Source: Sergeia podlipaevii
Taxonomy: Eukaryota; Euglenozoa; Kinetoplastea; Trypanosomatida; Trypanosomatidae
Reading direction: 5' to 3'
Length of the DNA stretch: 23,561 bases
Assembly: GCA_030849805.1 (NCBI GenBank)
Contig: JASANZ010001905.1
Location: 1-23,561, forward strand
Part shown: in pieces, positions 16,756-23,561 of the stretch
Position numbering within the stretch: position 1 is the first letter of the stretch
Layout: every line of letters starts with the position of its first letter
Notes under the pieces: generated by a model
Databases searched by the model: none
Seen by the model: the letters and a program-made list of their open reading frames with translations, nothing else
Told to the model about the DNA's origin: nothing
Position numbers and translations under genes: made by a program

Positions 16756-18513
16756 TTACTTTTTGTTCTTCTGGTCCATCACCTTCTTGAGCTGCTTCAT
16801 GGCAATATTATAGCGATTGGCGAGCGTCTCATTGCCATCACCCTTGATCTTGCTGCCCTTCTCAAAAAGCTCCTTGGCCTTCTCCAGGTTTCCACGGCGA
16901 TACTCCAGCTCAGCAGTTTCGTAATAAGCAAAAGGTAGAATCATGGAGTCTTGAGGAATCTTCTTCTCATTCGCGAAGATCATGTCCATATAATGCATCG
17001 CCTCGCCTGTGTTTTCGCATCCTTTCTCAATCACACCGACAAACAAGTTGTACATGTGCTCCGCTTCAGGGCCCGACAAATCTTTTCCCTCCGTCACACG
17101 CTTCAGCTCACGCAGCACGCGAGACCCTTGCTCCTTGTTCATGTGAGCCAGATCGCGATTGATGTAGAGCATGTATACTGCTGACAGCGGCAACAAACGA
17201 CGATTAGCGATCACTCTGGCAGCAAACTTTGGTGAGTTTGAGTCGTTCTTTGACTTTGGATTGTACATGCTGCTGACCTTCTTCATCCATGACATCGCCT
17301 CTTCATCACTATTAAGCATCACCTTGCACGCCGCGATGGAAAGCACAATCTGGCCAGTGTATGCAAACCGTTCCTTTGTCTGGGCCAAGTAGTCGAGGAC
17401 CTTGACATATCGTTCGCAGGCAGCATCCCACTGCTGATCCATGAACAGAGTATCGGCGTGGAGGTACTTGATAAGCAGCGGTACTAGGCCGGCCCTCTCT
17501 GCATTCTCCGCTGATAGGGTAATGCACTTAACGGCTGGCTGTGTTTCGCCCTTCTTGCGGTGATAAAAGTTGGCGTACCCATTAAAGTAAGTGTTGTTAG
17601 GATAGCGTTCGTTCATTGTTTCTAGAACACGTTTGGCACGTGCGAGGGTAACATTGACATCTCCGAGACCTGTAGGCAGGAACAAATAGAGGCAGCACAA
17701 AACGAGAGCAGCGAAAGGGGAGCGAATGGTGTCGCTCTCAAATACCTCGGTCAGGTACTGCTCACCCAGGTCCTTGTCGGATATAAATCCAATAATGCTG
17801 AGCAGTTTCATCAAGTTCGCGGGAACAAGAGCCAGGAACACATAAAAGGTGCCAACGCCGTACTTAATGCACATTCTCAACTCGTGGGGAATGTAACCCT
17901 CCGTGTCCTTCTCAACACGCTGGATAAGAGAGTGATAGCACCCCCATGCCTTGCGCAGATTAATACCGCCCTTAAGATACGAATTCATCATGAGCTGGCA
18001 AATAGACCGCAGAAGCAGCGCATCCGCGTAAATGATGTCGCATTCCATTTTCCATGCCTCATCGAAGTGCTCACCCGACTTAACAGCCTCCTTCTTGCGG
18101 GCCTTGAACTCCTTCTTCGCCTTCTTCTTTTCATTCTTACTTGTGTGCTTGTGCGCCGTTGTGGGAGATCCCTCGTCTTCGTCATCGTCGGAAGAAAAAA
18201 TAGGCTCATTGTACTTGGTAGAAGTCGCAAGTGTGTCGGCAGCCTTAAACAGATCCAGCAGATTCTCGCGGTCTTCATTGGTGGAGCTCATGAGGGTCTT
18301 GATAAGGGATACGTTTGCCCACTCCAACGCATAGCGCGGGTGAAAATCCTTCTTCTTGCGCAGAATCTCCGCAGCTTCGTCGTACTGATTATTCCAAATC
18401 ATGTATACAGCCTTCTCCACTCCGGCGTGAATGCCAGTGGACTCTGGGTCGATGCTGCGAGCACTGGTCACGCTCACCGGACTGCCTGAGGCATACGAAG
18501 GCGATTCAGACAT
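16756..18513 (-). CDS. TTC39: TTC39/Iml2 family tetratricopeptide-like protein, 585 residues
   Basis: Member of the Iml2/TTC39 family of helical-repeat proteins. Yeast Iml2 is linked to inclusion clearance and lipid droplets, and animal TTC39 proteins to lipid metabolism and trafficking. The family signature is clear at about 215-255: a hydrophobic GVGTFYVFLALVPANLMKLL followed by IIGFISDKDLGEQYL, matching the LLPPRILKLLEFVGFxGDRExGL pattern. Helical TPR-like repeats extend to the C-terminus, with a good TPR near the end (YYETAELEYRRGNLEKAKEL). A kinetoplastid-type insert at about 107-145 runs from an acidic SSDDDEDEG stretch into Lys-rich sequence. The protein ends DQKNKK. There is no signal peptide. 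The acceptor TTTTTTTTTTAG sits just 3 bases before the ATG, so the mature leader would be essentially the spliced leader. Confidence 0.92.
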   Translation of the reverse strand: MSESPSYASGSPVSVTSARSIDPESTGIHAGVEKAVYMIWNNQYDEAAEILRKKKDFHPRYALEWANVSLIKTLMSSTNEDRENLLDLFKAADTLATSTKYNEPIFSSDDDEDEGSPTTAHKHTSKNEKKKAKKEFKARKKEAVKSGEHFDEAWKMECDIIYADALLLRSICQLMMNSYLKGGINLRKAWGCYHSLIQRVEKDTEGYIPHELRMCIKYGVGTFYVFLALVPANLMKLLSIIGFISDKDLGEQYLTEVFESDTIRSPFAALVLCCLYLFLPTGLGDVNVTLARAKRVLETMNERYPNNTYFNGYANFYHRKKGETQPAVKCITLSAENAERAGLVPLLIKYLHADTLFMDQQWDAACERYVKVLDYLAQTKERFAYTGQIVLSIAACKVMLNSDEEAMSWMKKVSSMYNPKSKNDSNSPKFAARVIANRRLLPLSAVYMLYINRDLAHMNKEQGSRVLRELKRVTEGKDLSGPEAEHMYNLFVGVIEKGCENTGEAMHYMDMIFANEKKIPQDSMILPFAYYETAELEYRRGNLEKAKELFEKGSKIKGDGNETLANRYNIAMKQLKKVMDQKNKK

Positions 18514-18516
18514 GTG

Positions 18517-18530
18517 CTAAAAAAAAAACC
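18517..18530 (-). promoter_or_regulatory. Putative trans-splice acceptor abutting the TTC39 start codon
   Basis: Minus-strand run of ten T then AG (18517-18518), CAC, ATG. The leader left after splicing is 3 bases. Confidence 0.65.
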
Positions 18531-19188
18531 CAAAAGAAATACCAATTTAACTGTTTAGCACGTCCTACAGATAACGTATGCTCCTGGGAATAACTAGAGT
18601 AGCACCGTAATGTATAATGGATATATTAGATATACCAACCAATGAGATGTGCCGTTCTATTTCCCCCAGTATTTTTTGTTTGTTTGTTTTGAATTAATGT
18701 TTTGGTAGTATAAATGACCCCCTAAAGACGACAAGCGTACAACAGTAGCAAAGCCTTTAAGCAAAAGGAAAAAAAGACAGCTGAAACCGAAGCTTCTTGT
18801 GAAAAAGAAAAAAGGAAAAAATGGCGATAACGTTTGTCATCAAAACACCATTATAGAAATATAAAGGTCAAAAAAAAACATAAACAATATTTCAAATACA
18901 AGATAAAACATTATTTTATAAAATTGCGTGCTATTATATATAAATTGGATTGAATACTTCGGTACAGCGAGATAATGAAATTGTATGAAAAAAAATCATA
19001 AAAAAAGTAAGAAGGGGATGGTGCTAGCCAACCCCATCAAGCACAACTACTTCAAACAACTATGCTGCAAAACCCTCCAAGGCAACACCCGCCATGCATA
19101 TACAAAATGTCTTTGACGAACTCAACTTCATGTTTCTGGTATCATACAAATTTCATGTTTTAAAAAAAAATTCTCTTGTTCTACTTAC
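18531..19188. other. Intergenic region downstream of the coiled-coil gene
   Basis: Very AT-rich, presumed 3' UTR. Near 19016-19037 the minus strand can form a small hairpin (GGGGTTGG paired with CCATCCCC, one mismatch, 6-base loop). No gene is seen. Confidence 0.45.
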
Positions 19189-19290
19189 CCGCACTGAAGC
19201 AAATGAGTCCTGTAAAGCATTATGTGCTAGTTGATCAAACTGAAAGGCACGGCGGTGCGCAGCTTTGAGGTTTGGATCATATTCCGTGCC
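19189..19290 (-). other. Candidate exon: open, GC-richer 102-base island between CAG and GTAAGT
   Basis: In an AT-rich region just downstream of the coiled-coil gene, the minus strand has a pyrimidine tract ending TTTTTGCAG, then 34 codons of protein-like sequence (starting GTEYDPNLKAAHRRAFQFD, ending FASVR), then GTAAGT. The frame contains no ATG within the island. A GTAAGA at 19490, after codon 416 of the upstream gene, is in the same phase, so a 200-base intron (19291-19490) could join the two in frame. Alternatively this is chance or a trans-splice acceptor in a 3' UTR. Cis-splicing is very rare in trypanosomatids, so confidence is low. Confidence 0.22.
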
Positions 19291-19406
19291 CTGCAAAAAC
19301 AAAGATATGAATTTTTGTTTTTGAAGAAGAAAAAGGGCACCGTAAAAATATAAATATATATAAATATATATATAGAGAGAGAAAAAAACAAACAGTGATG
19401 AGCCAC

Positions 19407-20738
19407 TTAACACTGCTGCTCTTTCCATTGTGCACGCAGATGCTGGACTTCCTGGTAAAGGCGGTTGTAGCTTTCCCGCTGTTGTCTTACGTACACCAAA
19501 GCCTGGCTGCGCTGCTGCTCCTCAGCCTGGGTGGCCCCAGAAGCCATTTCGTCCAACTCTTGAATCGCAAGATTGCATTCACTAGCAAGAGCCTCGAGCT
19601 TACACGAGAGAGCAGCAATCACCTCTTCCTTCTCCTTTGTAACGATGTTGAGGACGCTCACAGTGCGTGCAGAGCGGTCCTTCTCAGTTAAGAACAGGTT
19701 GTAGATGCCGGGATGCACCTTCTCCTGAGCTGGGATGATGCGTTCAATGTCGTAGAGCTCATCCTTACTCTCAGGCACGTCAATGGTGTTGTACGACCAA
19801 CTCTGAGAAACAATCTTCTCAACGTCCTTCTTTAGCCTGTTACTCACCAGCGCCTTATCCACCGCCTTCAACCTACTTTCCAGCTGTGCCAGGCGGTAGT
19901 CCTGTGCCTTGACGACACGCTCCTGAGGGATTCGCTGCTCCGCCACCGTGACTTCCTTCTCCGTCTTGATCTCCTCAACGTCCTGCTCAATAACCATGCA
20001 CGTCGGGGATTCACCAGCAATACGTTTCACCTCCAGACACTCCTCCACTTCTGAGTGATCAGCCTTGGTAAACTCCAGTGCTTCCGTTTCAACAGCAATG
20101 TCGCGATCAACTACACGAATGCGGTTGTACAACTCATCGATTTCATCGATCAAGCTGCGGCGGCTTTCGATCACCTTCCCCAATTCCTTTATAGTGTTAC
20201 CCTTTTGGTGAGTAATAACTTGGGCAACACGAAGCTCCTTCTCAATAAGCTTCTTCCGCACCTGAAGCTCATCCACAGACACCTCGTTCTCACAGTTTTG
20301 CATGTTCACAAGCGCGTCACGAGACTTTTCAGTGATGTACTTGGGGTGAATCCCAGCCTCATCCGCCAGCTTAGTCGCTTTGGAACTCCACTTGCGGTGT
20401 GCCACCTCCTGTTCATTAATGCGCCGGCGCAATTCAGAAATAATGACTTGGTCCTGCTTGTTCTCTTGGAGGATCGCCTTGTTAGCGATATCGAATTGGA
20501 TCACAGTGTTTCCGACTTGCTCCACCGGAATGGAAAGAATAGATTTATTAGGCTTCTTGCCGCAGTAGTCAAGAACGGGGAAAGCAGCGAGCAGGGGATC
20601 TTCACGAAGAGCGGGGGTGGCGACTACCATTTGAGACTGTAGCGCCTGTTTCTGTTCCTCAAGCTCGGCAATCTCACGCTCGCGAATAGAAATGGCGCTC
20701 TCCAACTCGCGCACACGCTCAGTGTTGGTAGCCCTCAT
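19407..20738 (-). CDS. Coiled-coil protein, 443 residues, probably cytoskeletal or flagellar
   Basis: No family was recognised. The protein is almost wholly charged helix with heptad-like spacing at about 5-42, 92-125, 150-270, 280-320 and 370-440. Two non-helical-looking breaks occur around 43-70 (VATPALREDPLLAAFPVLDY) and 325-350 (SQSWSYNTIDVPESKDEL). There is no signal peptide or membrane segment. Such proteins in kinetoplastids are often parts of the flagellum, basal body or subpellicular cytoskeleton, but that is inference from composition. The start at 20738 is the first ATG after an acceptor AG at 20833-20834 (TTTTAAACAG). The C-terminus WKEQQC is followed by TAA. The island at 19189-19290 might supply an alternative C-terminus by cis-splicing after codon 416. 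Confidence 0.9.
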   Translation of the reverse strand: MRATNTERVRELESAISIREREIAELEEQKQALQSQMVVATPALREDPLLAAFPVLDYCGKKPNKSILSIPVEQVGNTVIQFDIANKAILQENKQDQVIISELRRRINEQEVAHRKWSSKATKLADEAGIHPKYITEKSRDALVNMQNCENEVSVDELQVRKKLIEKELRVAQVITHQKGNTIKELGKVIESRRSLIDEIDELYNRIRVVDRDIAVETEALEFTKADHSEVEECLEVKRIAGESPTCMVIEQDVEEIKTEKEVTVAEQRIPQERVVKAQDYRLAQLESRLKAVDKALVSNRLKKDVEKIVSQSWSYNTIDVPESKDELYDIERIIPAQEKVHPGIYNLFLTEKDRSARTVSVLNIVTKEKEEVIAALSCKLEALASECNLAIQELDEMASGATQAEEQQRSQALVYVRQQRESYNRLYQEVQHLRAQWKEQQC

Positions 20739-21132
20739 TGTTGCAACAAAACGTGTGAAAGCGGGAATGATCTTTTATCAGTGCTTCGACTTACCTACAG
20801 TCTACTACGCGATAAACGTTAACTTTCGTCTCCTGTTTAAAAGGTGAAACAAATACTACCTTCAATAAACGGTCAAGCAAAAAAAAAGGCAGTAATAAAA
20901 GCAAAGAGAAAGATATATTATTATCAAGACACCAACCTCCGAAGTGGGTGAAGAATCACGCAGTGTGTCAATTTATCGCCCTTTTCGTTCGACCCTTATT
21001 GATGCTCGATTGAGCTTAATTGAGAAGAGATTTTACCCTCTTTGCGCGAAATGAAAACAACTTAAGATTCAAACCATCAAAAACAAATTTCAATGGCTTA
21101 TTGCGGTCAAAATAGGAGGACGGGGAGAACCA
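20739..21132. other. Intergenic region with the acceptor of the coiled-coil gene
   Basis: It holds a CCTTTTTTTTTGC pyrimidine tract (minus strand, near 20879-20889) and the AG at 20833-20834, with no ATG from there to the start codon. The rest is the presumed 3' UTR of the NTF2-like gene; no gene is seen. Confidence 0.5.
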
Positions 21133-21570
21133 TCAAATACGCTTAGACAAATTGACACAAACGATATAGTTGTTGTGAAGAACAATAGTTTCCTTTACAC
21201 GAACATTGTAATATGAGTACTTTGCACGCGATGCTATCTTTCCGTCGCGCTCAAACATTGCAAACCCTTGCGGATCGTATCCGTCGCTATCAAGTAGGTT
21301 CGCTCCGTTCTTAACAGAGTCCTCCGTGTGTTTCTGGACTTCTGGATCTAACGTATGCAGAACCTGCCGCCATTTGGTAAAAATGCGTGAATGGTGCATA
21401 AAACGGACGTTGTCTTTTAGAAAGGTAAAAACGTTATCTCTGCCCTCGACCACACCCATCCATGTGTTGTATATGATGTCATCATCCAAATACCCCATTG
21501 CCTGCTCGATACCACCATCATCAACAAGCTGCGAATATCGCGCTACTATAAGAAGAGCGTTGCTTGACAT
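21133..21570 (-). CDS. NTF2-like/SnoaL-like fold protein, 145 residues
   Basis: Conserved-looking hypothetical protein whose pattern fits the NTF2/SnoaL cone fold. An N-terminal helix is followed by DDGGIEQAMGYLDDDIIYNTWMG, the usual helix then strand with D/W, then VVEGRDNVFTFLKDN, the G-R/K helix after the first strand. Later come strand pairs (FAMFERDGKIASRAKYSYYNVRVKE and ETIVLHNNYIVCVN). Members act as small-ligand enzymes or adaptors, so no reaction can be assigned. I chose the ATG at 21570 over one at 21684: the latter lies upstream of the best acceptor (CTCTTCAG, AG at 21617-21618) and would prepend translated pyrimidine tract. From the AG to 21570 there is no other ATG. No membrane span remains with this start. 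No fusion or truncation is evident. Confidence 0.83.
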   Translation of the reverse strand: MSSNALLIVARYSQLVDDGGIEQAMGYLDDDIIYNTWMGVVEGRDNVFTFLKDNVRFMHHSRIFTKWRQVLHTLDPEVQKHTEDSVKNGANLLDSDGYDPQGFAMFERDGKIASRAKYSYYNVRVKETIVLHNNYIVCVNLSKRI

Positions 21571-21616
21571 TGCAAAATAGTAAACTGTAGTCCAGCTCAC
21601 AAAAAATGTCACTCTA

Positions 21617-21670
21617 CTGAAGAGGGGATCAGAGGTTTTAAAAAAGGAGGCGGGAAAGAAAAAAAAAAGC
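21617..21670 (-). promoter_or_regulatory. Putative trans-splice acceptor for the NTF2-like gene
   Basis: Minus-strand CT tract (about 21645-21670, TTTTTTTTTCTTTCCCGCC), then CCCCTCTTCAG with AG at 21617-21618. The leader is 46 bases and has no ATG. Confidence 0.6.
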
Positions 21671-22301
21671 AACGCGAGTATCACCTTTGCGATACAAACA
21701 AAAGCACTGTGTACGTATGCGAATGAATACTTTTACTAGAATGCTAGGTTGCTGTACAGAGACTGCAACGATGTAACTTAAAATGTGCAGAGTTGTGGGA
21801 GTTATCTCCCACTCCCTTTCTCTCTATATATGATAAGGTACGTGGACACGTGTAAAAAAAAAAAAAAAAGCCACTTCCATTCGTATGAACCAACAACAAC
21901 ACGCACACAAACAGAAAAGGAGAGAAAAGCTTTTAAAAAATTGAATGAAAAGATGCATGCAAAAAATGACATAAGTACTAACATGTATTGGGCAGCAGGG
22001 GCACAGCCATCATAAGACCCACTATAGACCACAACAATGGAAAAGGAGAAGGCACAATCACCGCCCCGTGAATGAACAACCACTCGTGTGAGCATGCAAA
22101 ACGATTGCAGGAAAACCGTAGATGTTTATGGACGCATTGCTCATATATGACACTGCTGGCATGATCTCAAACAAATTTTTAACTCACAGAAAAACGCAGA
22201 GTGTGGGAAGAGAGAAAAAAAAAAAGGGAAGAGAAACAACAACGAAAAAAAAAGCATACTACCCACCGCTACTGTGGCACATCCCATTTCTCAATTGAGT
22301 A
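21671..22301. other. Intergenic region downstream of the V-ATPase gene
   Basis: AT-rich with several homopurine runs as printed. Open frames here are low in coding character; no gene seen. Confidence 0.5.
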
Positions 22302-22976
22302 CTAAACCATCTCTACCTTCTGCGCCATCAAAATACCAGTGATAACTGCAAAAATGCCTAGTGCGGAGGCAAAAATTTCGATAACAAGCACCTTCACAAA
22401 TAATGCGCTGCTGTGTGCGTCGGCGATGGCGCAACTGCTGCCCACGATACCAACGGACAGGCCACACACCATGTTGCCGATGCCAACAGCTATTCCTGCA
22501 CAAAACAAAGTGTATCCTCCAGATTTCGTGCGGTAGCTATACCCGCCCTCCGCGCCAATTGTGTTTTGGCTCGCCTGTACTTTCCCCATCATGATGATGG
22601 ATAGAATCACACCATAAATGGCAACTGCCTCACAAAAGATAATTGAAATAAGATTCTTGCTACGAATTTCCGGGGCACGAATGGCTGCTCCACTGATGGA
22701 GGCGCCACTTGTCAAGATCCCCCACCCAGCTCCAAGAATGGAAAGTGAAATACCAATGCCTATGCCCATGGATGCCCAAGCATAGGGGGAGGACGCAGCT
22801 AGGAGGTCCCATAAGGCTGAAAAGGGAGGAAACACAGTGCCACACAGCGCCGGCACCACTCCGAACACTACCACTACCGTGATCACTGTGTACCACGCCA
22901 CTTTGCTCACAACGCTCATTGCCGCATCGGGTGGAAGGCGACTGGGTGTTGGAAGAACCTCAGCCTCAACTGGCAT
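22302..22976 (-). CDS. VMA16: V-type H+-ATPase proteolipid subunit c'' (21/23 kDa), 224 residues
   Basis: Subunit of the membrane V0 rotor, which carries protons across acidic organelle membranes (acidocalcisomes, endosomes and lysosomes). Five spans are visible, as expected for c'': about 26-48, 68-90, 108-130, 154-180 and 192-217. The protein matches c'' closely: SPYAWASMGIGIGISLSILG, SKNLISIIFCEAVAIYG, GIAVGIGNMVCGLSVGIVGS and LVIEIFASALGIF. E116 in FCEAVAIYG is the position of the essential proton-carrying Glu (E188 in yeast Vma16), and a second Glu, E200, lies in the last span. The length is normal. The ATG is preceded by AAGAAAAAG and a (CA)n tract rather than the usual T/C-rich tract. 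Very secure. Confidence 0.97.
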   Translation of the reverse strand: MPVEAEVLPTPSRLPPDAAMSVVSKVAWYTVITVVVVFGVVPALCGTVFPPFSALWDLLAASSPYAWASMGIGIGISLSILGAGWGILTSGASISGAAIRAPEIRSKNLISIIFCEAVAIYGVILSIIMMGKVQASQNTIGAEGGYSYRTKSGGYTLFCAGIAVGIGNMVCGLSVGIVGSSCAIADAHSSALFVKVLVIEIFASALGIFAVITGILMAQKVEMV

Positions 22977-22989
22977 CTTTTTCTTAGTG

Positions 22990-22994
<5 letters not shown>

Positions 22995-23038
<44 letters not shown>

Positions 23039-23040
23039 GT
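22995..23040. repeat. (GT)n plus (ATGT)n microsatellite upstream of the V-ATPase start
   Basis: GT run at 22995-23026 followed by ATGT units. On the coding strand this is (CA)n ending about 18 bases before the ATG; the only nearby AGs follow it (CACTAAGAAAAAG). It may stand in for a polypyrimidine tract. Confidence 0.9.
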
Positions 23041-23503
23041 GGGTGTGTTAAAAGCTATCGTGCGTTGCTTGGTATTGAAAAGGTACTAGGTATATATATA
23101 TTACTACGATAAATATTTGGATTGCTGCCTTGCCGCCCGCCCACTACTAACTGAAAGCAAATAAACAATAGTAGTACGCATGTTTTGAAATAAAAAAAAT
23201 AGGAAAGGAAAAAAAAGAGAAGAAGGGCATTAAAAGACACGAAAAAAAGATGCAGTACGGAACAACAAATAGAAAGTGGCGCCATTGCATACCGGCGCAA
23301 GTCACTCAGCAATGCAAAGCAGCACTGGTATCACACACAAAAAAAAATGTCCCATGTTGCTCTACAACCACTACACACAATACACATTGCGGTGGCCCGT
23401 AGGTTGTATCTAAGCACAAAGACTTGATTGTATGGTTGTATGTTTTAATGTTTTATTTCAAAGAACAAATAAAAGGGAAAAGTGTAGAAGTGGGTCAACC
23501 AAC
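23041..23503. other. Intergenic region between eL15 and the V-ATPase gene
   Basis: AT-rich, no gene seen. It should contain the eL15 3' UTR and polyadenylation zone. Confidence 0.5.
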
Positions 23504-23561
23504 TTAGCGCTTGCGGAGGAAGACCATGCGGTTGTTGCGGCGCCAGGCAGCGCGGTAGGTG
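23504..23561 (-). CDS. RPL15: 60S ribosomal protein L15 (eL15), C-terminal end only
   Basis: The window edge cuts this gene. Only 18 residues and the TAA stop remain, reading TYRAAWRRNNRMVFLRKR. This resembles the C-terminus of eL15, whose human form ends SRRAAWRRRNTLQLHRYR: a basic AAWRR-N motif followed by a hydrophobic and basic tail. eL15 is a structural protein of the large subunit. The GC-rich codons (CGC, AAC, GTC, CTC) suit a highly expressed gene. It would be the most upstream gene here in the direction of transcription. The call rests on a short segment, so it is good but not certain. Confidence 0.85.
   Translation of the reverse strand, partial: TYRAAWRRNNRMVFLRKR

Noticed and set aside
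19016..19037. Small hairpin considered as a possible noncoding RNA
   Set aside because: The stem is short with a mismatch and no box motifs or flanking structure were seen; too little to call.
20784..20789. GTAAGT in the leader of the coiled-coil gene, considered as a 5' cis-splice site
   Set aside because: No AG acceptor lies between it and the start codon, and this hexamer occurs about as often as chance predicts.
21571..21684. Upstream start adding 38 residues to the NTF2-like protein
   Set aside because: The extension translates the pyrimidine tract and lies upstream of the likely splice acceptor at 21617, so it would be absent from the mature mRNA.
21802..22095. Minus-strand 97-codon frame downstream of the V-ATPase gene
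   Set aside because: Low-complexity hydrophobic content from T-runs, no recognisable motif, and a likely 3' UTR position.

Overview
The window looks like part of a nuclear chromosome from a kinetoplastid, most likely a trypanosomatid. Every convincing gene lies on the minus strand. All are single uninterrupted reading frames, separated by AT-rich gaps. Most starts are preceded, within tens of bases and about 120 at most, by a pyrimidine-rich tract (purine-rich as printed) and an AG. That is the layout of a polycistronic directional gene cluster processed by spliced-leader trans-splicing and coupled polyadenylation. No promoters, operons with ribosome binding sites, tRNA/rRNA genes, CRISPR arrays or insertion sequences were seen. 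The assignment is inference from layout and protein families; the species cannot be named.

In order of transcription (right to left): the last 18 codons of ribosomal protein eL15 (23504-23561); the V-ATPase proteolipid c'' (22302-22976); a 145-residue NTF2-like protein (21133-21570); a 443-residue coiled-coil protein (19407-20738); a TTC39/Iml2 family protein (16756-18513); an 870-residue polytopic membrane protein with a C-terminal lipase-like domain lacking its catalytic residues (12828-15440); a 71-residue probable mitochondrial membrane protein (11930-12145); a polo-like kinase (8733-11174); DDB1 (3964-8052); two tandem copies of acidic ribosomal protein P2 (3210-3530 and 2582-2902); and an unrecognised Cys-containing 234-residue protein (1411-2115). 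The leftmost 0.9 kb holds what looks like a decayed minus-strand gene.

The genes are functionally mixed (translation, organelle acidification, cell-cycle kinase, ubiquitin-ligase adaptor, membrane and cytoskeletal proteins), as expected for such a cluster; nothing suggests a dedicated pathway. No clearly new system is present. The best leads are the pseudo-lipase membrane protein, the decayed gene at the left end, a possible cis-spliced alternative 3' exon after the coiled-coil gene, the small mitochondrial-type gene, and the coding-limited homogeneity of the P2 pair.
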